NCBI GenBank assembly: GCA_004794655.1
Contig: SMMW01000605.1
Coordinates: 434,001-498,000, forward strand
DNA: 64,000 bases
DNA from: Marisa cornuarietis
Taxonomy: Eukaryota; Mollusca; Gastropoda; Architaenioglossa; Ampullariidae
Reading direction: 5' to 3'
Shown: one piece after another, positions 48,501-55,490 of the stretch
Layout: the number at the start of each line of letters is the position of its first letter
Position numbering within the stretch: position 1 is the first letter of the stretch
Position numbers and translations under genes: made by a program
The notes under the pieces: generated by a model
What the model was told of the DNA's origin: nothing
The model's database searches: none
What the model saw: only the letters and a program-made list of their open reading frames with translations

Positions 48501-51500
48501 CTATGACTCTTCCTATGGCATACAAGTACCGTAGCCTTTGCCATGGAAATTAGTAGACTTACTTTTGTCGTGGCATGAAAGTACTGTAACTCTTACCATG
48601 GATGTAAGAGAAGACAGAGAGAGTGAAGGTAAAGGTAGAAAAAAAACAAGAAGCAAAGATGTGAAAATGGTGAGCCGGTAACTAAGGCTATATCACGGCA
48701 AGGCAGCCAGTCCTGTAAACAAATGTCACACTCAGAGAAAGAACAGCCAACCCTCACTGTATTGGTGCCAGGTGTTAACCGTTGCGCCACCGAGCCCCCA
48801 AAATGGGGAATATGGGAATGAGGGAAGAGGGGAAAGCAAGCAGCTGGAAGTTTTGATTCTGTTGATTTTTTCGCATAACTGACGCCTCACTGCCCGGATG
48901 AAAAACAGTAGTAGAGGCTGATGCCATTATTGACGCCTTGTAAATTTGAGGCTGGAAATAGCATACATGCACCTTGTTTGTTTTTTTTACCTTTCTGAGA
49001 TCTCGGACTGGGAGATGGGGGCTTGAATCTGAGCTGTTAAGATGACAGGCGTCAGACAGAATGTATGAATACTAGATGGTTTCCGCGTATGGCTTGCGCT
49101 CCTTGGGACGCAGGAGGACTTAACAGCTTATTCACAGTTTTGCTATGCGCCTGCGCATATTGAAATATATTCGATCCAATCCTAAATTCTGCTCCGTCGT
49201 CTCTCTGTCTGTCTGGAAACTTGCCCCTTAGGAATAAACTGACAGCCAGTCGCTACATCCAGAGACGGCAATCAACAGTTAGCGTGAATGTTACAAGACT
49301 GTATCATCCTGAATGTGTACTAAAAACTAGAAGGACCTGCCTGTCGCTCAGTCTGCTAGCCAGTGAAATCGTCTGTTGTTCCGTGTAGGTGTTAGTCAGG
49401 GTTATTTTAGTCTGTTTTCTTACTACGGATTCTCTCCCTTAGCCCTGACGTCACGTTCAGAACGGTCTTCTGGTCCATGCTGGGGCGAGGTGAACCCTCC
49501 GTAGTGGAGCTGGGGGACTACGAGAACTACTTCATCCAGAACGTTGGCTACTGGATCTTTGGCTGTTACAATGTCGCCATTGTCATCGTCCTTCTCAACA
49601 TGCTCATTGCCATGATGTCACGGTCCTTCGACATCATCCAGGTTTGTATGAGTAGGATTATTATGTAGCAGTCATTTGACATTTTAAGGTGCCCACTAAT
49701 TTTATTTGTTTCTGATCTTACACGCCCTGTTTAACTTCAGATTTGCTCTTACCTCCACAAGGGTCAGAAAGTTTTTTTTCAAGACACTTCACACAAAAGG
49801 CCGAATATTATTCATTCTTTAATAAAAGATTATAGACTTAACCGTCTGTGCCAAGTATTTGGACGCTACGTCAGCCTCATTGGTGTTATTTGTCCAGGCG
49901 GAGGCCGACACTGAGTGGAAGTTCGCGCGCACGAAGCTGTATATGGAGTATATCAGCGGCGAGTCGACCCTTCCCGTGCCCTTTAACATCGTGCCCAGCC
50001 CCAAATGCTTCCTCAACCTTCTCCAGCGAGTCTGCAGCTTATTCCGCCGAAAGAAAGAGCTGCCACCCGTTGGTCATCCGGGTAGAATCAAGGACATTGA
50101 GATGTTCCCTTCCTCTAACGGAAATGTAAGGACGATGATTAACAATGTTTCTCAAAGAAACGTGAGATGAAGAATGTAGTAAATACAATGTAATAAATAA
50201 ACAAACTAAAATAAAGAAACACAAAACAAAGCTACAACCAATCTCCCCTCCGCCCAAAACAATAGAAACAACCAGAAAATAGAGCAAAAATCCAGATTAA
50301 AAAAAAATAATGAAAACACCCAAAAGCAAAATAAAGAAAAACAAAACAAAAACAAATCAAATAAAAAACAAACTGTTACTTAGTTAACAATTTAAAAAAA
50401 CAAAACACAAAACACAAAACAGCATAAAACATCTAAATAAATAAACGATCTAACCGACAAGAAAGTAAACAAGAAATGTCTGGCTTAGCATGACAAACAA
50501 AATGATATAAAATCTTTAGACATTTCTACGGACGGAAGTGTTTGCAATTAGAGTTATCAGTCTTCAATGGATCAATCTTTCTGATATGTTCTTAAACTTT
50601 TTAAAGCGTAGCTAATGAAGCACGCGAGCTGCCCGCCTGCTCTGAGTAAATTAGTAAATAAATATTGATGAGGACAGCGCAGTGAAGTTTTATTGCCTTC
50701 TGTGAGTAAACAGAGTGGACACATCATCAAACACATCAATACTCAGGACAAAGGTAAGGCTTGGTGTGATAACATGTGTGAACTGTGTAGCAGGATTCGC
50801 AGATCCAGCAGGGCTGGGAGACCCCAGGGGCCCGCAATGCTGGGATCAAGAGGTTTCAGGAACGAATGGGAACAACAAATGGATTTGTGCGAAACGACTC
50901 CGACCCTAACCTGTACGCCAGTGAAAACCTGACATACAAGGTAAGTGCTTGCTGCTGAGGATGTAGGTAGTCTACAACCTTTGTGAGAGTTTGGTAACGG
51001 GCACTTGTGTAGTCCCACCATTACATTAGCGTGAGGACTACTTTAATTAAACTTCCATCCATCTAGCCATTGTCTCATTTTGAAATTTCCTCAGGACCCT
51101 ACGTACATCAACTGTTGTAAATAAGTACAGATCTTATAATAATCATCTACATTTTCCTTTTCTTATTGTTTTATGTATATTGTTCAACAAGTTTTCCATC
51201 GTTAGGGTGATGAATGCACGTTAAAGAACTGGTTACTTACGGTTCCAACTTCTCAAAGAAAGAGTTGTTATAATGCATTTTTCTGCAGTGGAATAAATTT
51301 GTAATATTTGATTCTATTGCATGTGATAATGTTTAACAAATTACAAGTTTATTTCATTGCAAAAAAAGATTTAAAAGCTGCAACTGAGTTATTTTATTGG
51401 ACCTGTAGAGTCTCTCTTTCTCTCTGACATACACACACCTGGACAGGAAACAGCTGTATGCTTTTATTAAAGTGTTAATGAACCTAATGCAAAAAATATA

Positions 51501-53446
51501 AAAATGTAAAATTAACTCAGTGGCTGAGAGACAGGTCTCGATATCTTGTAGTCTTGTAGCGTTGCAAAATTGATTTATGTCGTGCATTAAGGTAGTAATT
51601 ATATAAGCATGAGTTTTACTAAAGGTTTTTATCAGAGGACAATTTATTCACATCTCTCTCTCTCTCCAGCGCGTAATGAAAAGAATTGTCAAGCGCTTCA
51701 TCTTTGACACACAGCGGGAGGACGACACGAAAGAAGGTGAATACAGCTCATTACAATCTGTTGCACCTTTGTATTCTCCCCTCTAGCTCTGTTTGCCAAG
51801 CCTGGATGCGATATCATTTAACTGTCTTCATCGCTGTGTCTGATTGCTGTTGACATTTCTCTCGTATCGTCTCATTTAGAAAGGAATGATAAGGACTTGT
51901 TCCTCTTATCACTCTGAGCTTTTCTTCTTTAACAGACCGAAAACATGTCGATCCTTGTGTTTTCAGAGAACAAGACAGAGTGTTTCTTCGATTTTTTTCT
52001 GACACCCTGTGAAATATGCAGGAAGCTCCTGGAAAATAGCCTTAGGGAATCAAAACAAAATCAAATACTTTATCGTTACTTGTATTTAAACTGATGTACT
52101 AGTAAGTGCAGCCTGAAATTGCATATTACACCAGTTACCTGTCCTGCAAGTAACAGCCGTTGTGGGAGCCTTTGTGTGGTAGTAACAGATGGAAGATGAA
52201 TTCATCTTCATGGCCTTTATCCCTGTTCCATCGAATTGTAAAGCTTTATCAATATTTCACAGAAGTTTTCTGTGATAGTAAAACGGGATCTGGGGAGCTA
52301 TGTGTATGTGTATCTAAGCTTTCAGTTAGGACAATTTTGTTACTGACAGTGCCAACAAACAGGGGCATCACATACTTCTTTGTGCATGTTACCGTATGCC
52401 AATGTATATGTGAGAGAGGTTTATGACATCTGTATAAATGTGTTCCTCTAATTAACTCTTTGTTTAATTGACTCTAGTTTGAGCACTGACCACGAAGCTA
52501 ACTCTGTGCAGCTGACATTGATGAGCTAAAGCAAGACATATCCAGCTTCCGGTACGAGATGTTGAACCAGCTGAATGTCCACCAAAAGATGTCGCAGCAG
52601 GCCTCGGAGCGCCTGGACCATCTGTCGACCCGCATGGAGCAGCTGGTCAGACAGCAGGACATTCTCCTCAAGTGCTTTCTCAAGGGCCTGCATTCTGGGG
52701 ACTTTTCCACGGATCCAGGAGGAGGCAACAGAGGTGGCAGCAGCTGTGCAGCTCGCGGAGGACTCGGGGGAGGAAGAGGTGCAGAAGGGGGTGACGTTTA
52801 CATTATCACTCCCGGAGACAGCGACGATGTTTCCCCTGGTGGCTCACCTATAGGGCCGTTGTCTCCACACAGCCCGGGCCACCGCAGCCCCTTCTCTTTT
52901 GCGCCATCAGACCTCTCTTACGCATGCGCAGATGTAATGAACACTGGCGATGTCAGAAGTGCTGGCAGTTCGCGCTCCTCAAGCCGAAAGTTGCACGGGA
53001 TTCCAGAAGAAGACAAAACCAGGGTCGACTCTAGAGCTTTCCGTAGCCTCAGCGCTCGCTGTCCCGCGAGGGAGGCTGGAGACAGAAGGGGCCGAAGGGG
53101 ATCTGAGCCTCATCCCTCACCGTTTAGACGCCGAGATCCCGCTCGCTCACCGCTGGACGTCAAAGTTGAGTTTCGAACCCCAAAGATTCTGGACGAGAGG
53201 GTCGGCATGGGTGTCAAGGGCAACGACTCTGTTGCCTGCACAGCCCAAACTGGTGGTGGTAACGATGACGATGCGGTTGACGGTAGAGACAGTTATGGTG
53301 GTGGGGCCGAACGTGATAGCAGTCACCATGGTGACGAACCTGACAGCAGTCACCAGAGTGACGAGCGCGAGAGACGCCACCTAGGTGATGAGATTGACAG
53401 TGAGGGAGACGATCACGACACGTATACGATGGTCGAGCGACTGTGA
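27149..53446 (+). CDS. TRPC-family cation channel gene, 17 coding exons, 1173 aa predicted
   Basis: Joining 27149-27203, 31403-31500, 35213-35371, 39518-40009, 40494-40670, 43049-43213, 44093-44230, 44621-44735, 45190-45329, 46218-46317, 47362-47513, 48181-48335, 49443-49641, 49898-50125, 50794-50940, 51670-51736 and 52512-53446 gives 3522 nt, open throughout, with AG/GT at every junction. Family membership is shown by ankyrin repeats (about residues 55-190), a TRP_2-like block with PHHYYCDCQEC and AYKGLASGAYISLSSKDP, the FVAHPSCQQ pre-S1 motif, six membrane segments plus the elbow, VLLNMLIAMM in S6, the EWKFAR TRP box (721-726), LPVPFNIVPSPK, and the coiled-coil start DELKQDISSFRYEM. TRPC proteins form tetrameric, Ca2+-permeable plasma-membrane channels gated downstream of PLC. 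The subtype is uncertain: the S5-pore loop lacks the cysteine pair of TRPC4/5, and the S3, pore and post-TRP-box wording looks closest to TRPC2/3/6/7. At 1173 aa it exceeds vertebrate TRPCs, mainly through its tail. Exon 1 is the least certain part. Confidence 0.95.
29896..30072 (+). repeat. Dispersed repeat family Y, copy 2
   Basis: Partner of 26470-26640 in the same orientation; carries a small duplication 'ggtaacgaga' absent from copy 1. Confidence 0.6.
30805..30895 (+). mobile_element. tRNA-derived SINE head, family 2, copy A
   Basis: A box-A-like GTGGTCCGGTGGCCC and a box-B-like GGGTTCAGATTTC flank the word CACCAATACAGTGAGG, which is also found in the minus-strand element at 48640-48802. 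Confidence 0.5.
31403..31500 (+). CDS. TRPC exon 2: basic N-terminal segment (residues 19-51)
   Basis: The acceptor is ATCTGTTGCAG and the donor TCG|GTAAGT. It encodes a basic, Ser/Arg-rich segment (RHHDHGDPLAPRVPREKRG then ASRLNLSSDKNRS) and ends in phase 0, directly joinable to exon 3. An alternative is that the reading frame begins at ATG 31318, which is in frame and open through this acceptor. That would make this a longer first exon, but the good acceptor and the phase-matched exon 1 favour an internal exon. Confidence 0.75.
31578..31648. repeat. ~11-bp 'gagacaggga' purine repeat
   Basis: About 6 imperfect copies; purine-only top strand. Confidence 0.85.
32268..32602. repeat. Compound repeat: four ~84-bp units of (CA)n(TA)n(GA)n plus a fixed core
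   Basis: Each unit is CA run, 'cgcatatatata', 'gagagagagcgag', then 'acacacaatatttctctc' and 'tccatcaaa'. The whole microsatellite cluster, including the non-repetitive core, has been duplicated as a block four times, with variable run lengths. Confidence 0.92.
33019..33055. repeat. (GT)n microsatellite
   Basis: About 18 GT units. Confidence 0.96.
33172..34288. repeat. 30-bp minisatellite, ~37 copies, with 208-bp higher-order duplication
   Basis: The unit starts 'actagactagaaacaacatt' and continues 'atttgacatt'. A variant beginning 'ccagaatactac' recurs at about 33556 and 33764, 208 bp apart, marking a seven-unit block copied in one step. Because 30 is divisible by 3, long frames are open on both strands (up to 215 and 193 codons). 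I regard these as by-products, not genes. Confidence 0.95.
35070..35212 (+). repeat. Tandem duplication of the exon 3 acceptor region
   Basis: 'cacaatgtttctacag' or a close variant followed by N-TGTCCT occurs three times. Its AGs end at 35094, 35168 and 35212 (the functional site), with a fourth weaker 'attatacag' ending at 35144. Confidence 0.85.
35213..35371 (+). CDS. TRPC exon 3: first ankyrin repeats (residues 52-104)
   Basis: Phase 0 at both ends; acceptor TTTCTACAG, donor GAG|GTGAGA. It encodes LSSLEEDFIYAAEFGDIPTV and, further on, LGRTPLRLAVGNEHLE. This is the highly recognisable start of the TRPC ankyrin domain (an E-E-x-F-x-x-A-A-E-x-G-x-I-P-x-V pattern). The acceptor lies at the end of a short tandem array that repeats the acceptor itself. 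Confidence 0.96.
35530..35637. repeat. 21-bp tandem repeat x 5
   Basis: Unit 'acattcactttgtcttcagc' plus one base; near-identical copies. Confidence 0.92.
36079..36130. repeat. (GAT)n microsatellite
   Basis: About 17 units. Confidence 0.96.
36297..36332. repeat. (CA)n microsatellite
   Basis: About 18 units. Confidence 0.96.
39518..40009 (+). CDS. TRPC exon 4: ankyrin repeats and TRP_2 linker (residues 105-268)
   Basis: The largest internal exon, 164 codons, phase 0 at both ends; acceptor GCGGCAG, donor AAG|GTGAGA. It carries VVELLLDRCNLSTIHEALLQ, the SDITPLILAAERNQFEIVQL ankyrin repeat, and the PHHYYCDCQEC motif. In that motif H202, C206, C208 and C211 match the spacing of the zinc site seen in TRPC4/5 structures. 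The TRP_2 signature (NAYKGLASGAYISLSSKDP) and the helix LTAFELARELRQVAKVEKYY follow. Its GC content and codon use differ sharply from the surrounding introns. Confidence 0.97.
40010..40493 (+). other. TRPC intron 4
   Basis: 484 bp, GT..AG; AT-rich, nothing else seen. Confidence 0.85.
40494..40670 (+). CDS. TRPC exon 5: linker helices (residues 269-327)
   Basis: 59 codons, phase 0 at both ends; acceptor TTGTTTCCAG, donor CGG|GTGGGT. It encodes helical linker sequence (YLALADQLSDYVVKLLDKIR, then NKTGSNSEQETYELLARLKL, ending AIRYREKR). This lies between the TRP_2 block and the FVAHP motif, as expected in TRPC proteins. Confidence 0.95.
40671..43048 (+). other. TRPC intron 5
   Basis: 2.4 kb, GT..AG. 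A T/pyrimidine-rich stretch at 40740-41200 and (ATT)n at 42380-42410; no exon recognised. Confidence 0.8.
42380..42410. repeat. (ATT)n microsatellite
   Basis: About 10 units. Confidence 0.95.
43049..43213 (+). CDS. TRPC exon 6: FVAHP motif and pre-S1 elbow (residues 328-382)
   Basis: 55 codons, phase 0; acceptor CTCACCCCAG. The donor AAG|GTCTGT is weaker than the others. It encodes FVAHPSCQQKLVSIWYANL, a hallmark TRPC motif, then hydrophobic GVIVILITLFYPVLAICYWF and APKTK. By analogy with TRPC structures this hydrophobic stretch is the pre-S1 elbow. The donor is the first unit of a degenerate ~28-bp repeat in the intron. Confidence 0.96.
43214..43345 (+). repeat. Degenerate ~28-bp repeat starting at the exon 6 donor
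   Basis: 'gtctgtcaccaatctcccat' + cagtgtat, 'gtttgtcacaagtcacccat' + cagtggat and 'gcctctcatgagtcacccat' + cac follow one another directly from the splice donor, with fainter copies after. Confidence 0.75.
43346..44092 (+). other. TRPC intron 6, remainder
   Basis: Contains (GT)n at 43982-44032, 60 bp before the exon 7 acceptor. No exon recognised. Confidence 0.8.
43982..44032. repeat. (GT)n microsatellite
   Basis: About 25 units. Confidence 0.97.
44093..44230 (+). CDS. TRPC exon 7: S1 (residues 383-428)
   Basis: 46 codons, phase 0; acceptor TTTTTTTGCCAG, donor CAG|GTCAGA. It encodes VGDFLRCPCVKFIGQ and the membrane span TMSFVTFLLMILISTAM, then the start of the S1-S2 extracellular loop with a potential N-glycosylation sequon at N422 (NLS). 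Confidence 0.94.
44231..44620 (+). other. TRPC intron 7
   Basis: 390 bp, GT..AG; a degenerate ~60-bp duplication near 44510-44620 ('tttgaataacccgtgaaagt' versus 'tttgtatgacctgtggagta'), nothing coding. Confidence 0.8.
44621..44735 (+). CDS. TRPC exon 8: S1-S2 loop and start of S2 (residues 429-466)
   Basis: 115 nt, ends in phase 1; acceptor CTGAGCAG, donor TTG|GTACGT. It encodes the extracellular loop with a second sequon at N438 (RNRTG), then hydrophobic PEIIHLLMSIWIV. The split glycine codon is completed by exon 9. Confidence 0.93.
44736..45189 (+). other. TRPC intron 8
   Basis: 454 bp; contains 'gtcatcactt' repeated about three times at 44868-44900 and a short TA run near 45112-45125. 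Confidence 0.8.
45190..45329 (+). CDS. TRPC exon 9: S2 end, linker and S3 (residues 467-513)
   Basis: 140 nt, phase 1 to 0; acceptor TGTGGCAG, donor ATG|GTGGGT. It encodes GMVWQEVKQLYGDGLLNYF and the span YNYLDTAVLSLYVASFTLRY, which aligns by eye with the W-x-E-x-K-x-L/V and N-x-L-D motifs at this place in other TRPCs. Confidence 0.94.
45523..45572. repeat. (CA)n microsatellite
   Basis: About 25 units. Confidence 0.97.
46112..46132. repeat. (TA)n microsatellite
   Basis: About 10 units. Confidence 0.9.
46218..46317 (+). CDS. TRPC exon 10: S3-S4 loop (residues 514-546)
   Basis: 100 nt, phase 0 to 1; acceptor TGCCTACAG, donor GCAG|GTAACG. It encodes VNFSLEYFVDAKPWNDLFEG then RAEPEQRLYWLIA. 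The S3-S4 loop is poorly conserved, so this exon rests on splice sites, phase and position, plus its join to the recognisable exon 11. Confidence 0.88.
46318..47361 (+). other. TRPC intron 10
   Basis: 1.0 kb; (TC)n at 46671-46690. Several open frames but none with channel-like sequence. Confidence 0.8.
47362..47513 (+). CDS. TRPC exon 11: S4 and S4-S5 linker (residues 547-597)
   Basis: 152 nt, phase 1 to 0; acceptor TTGTTTGCAG, donor ACG|GTGGGT. It encodes AEAMFALANIISFARVSFVL and PANELFGPMQISLARMIT. The S-F-A-R followed by I/V-L-P-A-N-E-x-x-G-P-x-Q-I-S-L pattern is a TRPC signature. Confidence 0.97.
47514..48180 (+). other. TRPC intron 11
   Basis: 667 bp, AT-rich; nothing else seen. Confidence 0.85.
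48181..48335 (+). CDS. TRPC exon 12: S5 and S5-pore linker (residues 598-648)
   Basis: 155 nt, phase 0 to 2; acceptor TTGTCTGCAG, donor GGCAT|GTAAGT. S5 is ILKFGVIFLVLFLAFLVGLH, followed by NLYWYY and a 26-residue linker with an N-glycosylation sequon (N638-V-T) but no cysteine. The linker ends RYFG. Reading through the donor meets TAA at once (48337-48339). The donor is the first unit of a tandem repeat. Confidence 0.96.
48331..48583 (+). repeat. Minisatellite that repeats the exon 12 splice donor
   Basis: The unit 'ggcatgtaagtactatgact' + 'actggcat' is 28 bp in the first copies and 37 bp in later ones, which carry an extra 'gagtactat'. The consensus GTAAGT occurs at 48336 (the functional donor), 48364, 48392, 48420 and 48494, with GCAAGT at 48457. 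The first five bases of the first unit (GGCAT) are coding. Confidence 0.93.
48640..48802 (-). mobile_element. tRNA-derived SINE-like element, family 2, copy B (minus strand)
   Basis: On the minus strand it starts GGGGGCTCGGTGGCGCAACG, where GGTGGCGCAACGG is a good box A. ACCAATACAGTGAGGGTTGG follows, sharing the CACCAATACAGTGAGG word with 30805-30895. It lies in TRPC intron 12, opposite to the gene. Confidence 0.6.
48803..49442 (+). other. TRPC intron 12, remainder
   Basis: Non-coding; nothing else recognised before the exon 13 acceptor. Confidence 0.75.
49443..49641 (+). CDS. TRPC exon 13: pore helix, filter and S6 (residues 649-715)
   Basis: 199 nt, phase 2 to 0; acceptor CTCTCCCTTAG, donor CAG|GTTTGT. 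The pore region reads FRTVFWSMLGRGEPSVVELG (residues 654-673). S6 is NVAIVIVLLNMLIAMM (692-707), followed by SRSFDIIQ. The filter carries VFWSMLGRGEP where most TRPCs I know have LFW followed by S/T-x-F-G-L/M. Confidence 0.97.
49898..50125 (+). CDS. TRPC exon 14: TRP box (residues 716-791)
   Basis: 76 codons, phase 0; acceptor TTTGTCCAG, donor AAT|GTAAGG. AEADTEWKFARTKLYMEYI contains the invariant EWKFAR TRP box (721-726). ESTLPVPFNIVPSPKCFLNL and a basic stretch (LFRRKKELPP) follow. The TRP helix couples the S6 gate to the cytoplasmic domain. Confidence 0.97.
50126..50793 (+). other. TRPC intron 14
   Basis: 668 bp, with an A-rich 'aaacaaaa' stretch at 50195-50425. No exon recognised. Confidence 0.8.
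50788..50793 (+). promoter_or_regulatory. NAGNAG tandem acceptor of TRPC exon 15
   Basis: TAGCAG gives two acceptors 3 nt apart. Both keep the frame, and the choice adds or removes one Gln at residue 792. Confidence 0.45.
50794..50940 (+). CDS. TRPC exon 15: C-terminal linker (residues 792-840)
   Basis: 49 codons, phase 0; donor AAG|GTAAGT. It encodes DSQIQQGWETPGARNAGIKR through DPNLYASENLTYK, leading into the CIRB helix. The acceptor is a tandem TAGCAG (NAGNAG) at 50788-50793. Using the upstream AG would add one glutamine without changing the frame. Confidence 0.88.
50941..51669 (+). other. TRPC intron 15
   Basis: 729 bp; ends in a (TC)n polypyrimidine tract at 51652-51667. Confidence 0.85.
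51670..51736 (+). CDS. TRPC exon 16: CIRB-like basic helix (residues 841-862)
   Basis: A 67-nt exon, phase 0 to 1; the acceptor follows a (TC)n tract (CTCTCTCCAG) and the donor is AAG|GTGAAT. RVMKRIVKRFIFDTQREDD matches the position and character of the calmodulin/IP3-receptor-binding (CIRB) segment of TRPCs (M-K-R-h-h-K-R-h). Confidence 0.93.
51737..52511 (+). other. TRPC intron 16
   Basis: 775 bp, AT-rich; nothing else seen. Confidence 0.85.
52512..53446 (+). CDS. TRPC exon 17: coiled coil, low-complexity tail and stop (residues 863-1173)
   Basis: Acceptor CTCTGTGCAG, phase 1 start; stop TGA at 53444-53446. It opens with ADIDELKQDISSFRYEM, the conserved TRPC coiled-coil start that supports tetramer assembly. 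A heptad-like region continues to about residue 924 (RLDHLSTRMEQLVRQQDILL). The remaining ~250 residues are low-complexity: Gly-rich, then Ser/Pro-rich, then Arg-rich, ending acidic with imprecise repeats (DSSHHGDEPDSSHQSDE). The C-terminus is TYTMVERL; VERL fits a class III PDZ ligand pattern (x-D/E-x-hydrophobic), which is only a prediction. Confidence 0.95.
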
Positions 53447-54190
53447 CTTCAATGTATCGTGTGTTCTTATCAACTGAGACCTCATATTCTCTTTTTAAAG
53501 AACAGACATGAACTAAGACCCCAACAACAGTTGGGGGGGGGTACATTGTGAATCTCTCAACTGTTTACAGCCAGACGATGACATCACCACACAGGTCCTG
53601 TTGCATTAGAATTTTTAAAGAGCCATACATTTCACACGATCAACGGTCCTTCTTAACTATTTTATGGATAGAAAGTGAACACAAACCTTTATGCAACGGG
53701 GACCAGAAGCAGTCTCTGGCAAAAATCCTTGTGGGGTGAAGGTCGGCTGCCAATCACTACGGTTACATAAAGTTTGCTTGGAACACTTGACACCTCTTTT
53801 CCCAGTAAGCAAGAAGACAAAAAAAGTTTCTTTTACTTCTAGGGAAGCTACAATGCTTTTTTTTTTTTCTTCAGTTTCTTATCTAAGCTGGAGAATTTAA
53901 ATAAGGGAGGACAGAAAACTTGAAAAAAAAAAAGAGAATGACAAATAATTTTTTTAATCCCTTGCTTTATGGTGTTATCAGAAAAATCTCGTTACTATGG
54001 TTTCAAATTTTATTGTCATTCATGTTTGTTATTTTGGGGGATTTTTTTTAGAAAAAGTTGTATATTCATCCATTATAAATATCATTATATAAATATCTAT
54101 ATATAAATATCATTACAACTTCCCTTAGTGAACATCCCTATTATTGTACTACGGTCAGACATTAATAAAGCAATTATTTGTAGTTAATGC
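53447..54190 (+). other. Probable 3' UTR of the TRPC gene
   Basis: AT-rich, no coding signal. The end is inferred from the first good polyadenylation hexamer at 54164-54169. Further AATAAA hexamers at 54938-54943 and 55258-55263 could serve longer transcripts. Confidence 0.55.
54164..54169 (+). terminator. Candidate poly(A) signal AATAAA
   Basis: Perfect AATAAA about 720 nt after the TRPC stop codon, followed within 30 nt by T/G-rich sequence (TTATTTGTAGTTAATG). It is the first canonical hexamer I see downstream of the stop. Confidence 0.5.
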
Positions 54191-55457
54191 CTTAAAGTTA
54201 TTCTGGATTATTGCATGAATATAAACCAAAATTGTAACTTTCGTTGCAGTAGTATTGTAGATTATTCTGCTCAGCAAGTTTCCGGTGAACCTCAATGCAA
54301 TGTGTGGAAAAATCTAGATCAGCCATATCAGACTAGAAGATGTTTAGGAATGGTAGTCGTCATCCCAGACAGGTGTTGTTGATGTTTCATGTATCTGTTG
54401 CAGTTCAATATAGAAAATTGATACAGAAGATTTACTTGCTTAGAACTGTGCATATATTTTTCCCCAGAAGGTTGCGCTGATATTCTGCCATTAATATATT
54501 TTCCGGGTACTGAATACCATTGCATTTCTTTTAAACTGAAGAGTGAAGGGAATTGTGTGGTATAACAGTTTTATTTTAAATTCAAATGTTAACAGTGAAA
54601 CATCATACTTTAAATTTACTCGCCATGTGTAAGTGTGTAAACTGATACAAAACTACAATATGTATGTTTTTTCTCTCTCAGTTTTCATTTGAAAAAATGA
54701 TCATAAGAAGAAAGTTCACATAGTAAAATACATGTTTACGACGAAAATATACAAACCGACAAATATTTGTACGAATCTTCAAACCATTCACAGCAAGTAT
54801 GTTAGCCTGTAAATCAGTTTCAAGCACGCATGTGGAAATATTGCATTCTTCTCCCAGTCAGAACTAAATCTGGTGTGCCTTATCAGAGAGATCTCCTGTC
54901 AGATAAAATCACTTCCAGGAGTAACAGTATTGTTTCAAATAAAGCGACAGTTGATAATTCGGGTTATCAAGGTTGAAGACAAGTACTACATGACTATTTT
55001 TCAAGAAAATGTCATAAAACTAAAGATTGTGAACTATGTTGGCAAACAAGAGGCTTAATACACTATATACACTATATACCTACTTCAGTGCTACACACGC
55101 TGACACCGAGACTGCTTCAAGAATATTTTGGGTGGAGGATTTGTTATTATCGAGGATTCGTATTAATGGTCGGGTATTTCTTGGCACCTCACATTCTCTC
55201 CCTTTAACATACTTAGTCGTCCAAAGCTAAGTACAAAATAGGTAATTTTAAATGCCAAATAAATTTCGAAGCTGAAAATTTGCGTAATTATGTCTTTTTG
55301 TGTAACGAAAACGTTTTAGGATTCATGCTTTTTATTGTGGAAATAATCAGTTATTGCCATCTTGTAAAACATCGTATGTAACCTTGTGAAAGTCGAAGTG
55401 TTAGACAGGTATATAAAGTTTACACTTCATCCCTAAGTCAAACTTCTTGCTGTTTCG
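54191..55457. other. No gene seen; possible extended TRPC 3' UTR
   Basis: Strongly AT-rich with additional AATAAA hexamers (54938-54943, 55258-55263). No coding signal. Confidence 0.4.

Positions 55458-55489
<32 letters not shown>
55458..55489. repeat. (CAT)n microsatellite
   Basis: About 10 units. Confidence 0.95.
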
Positions 55490-55490
<1 letters not shown>

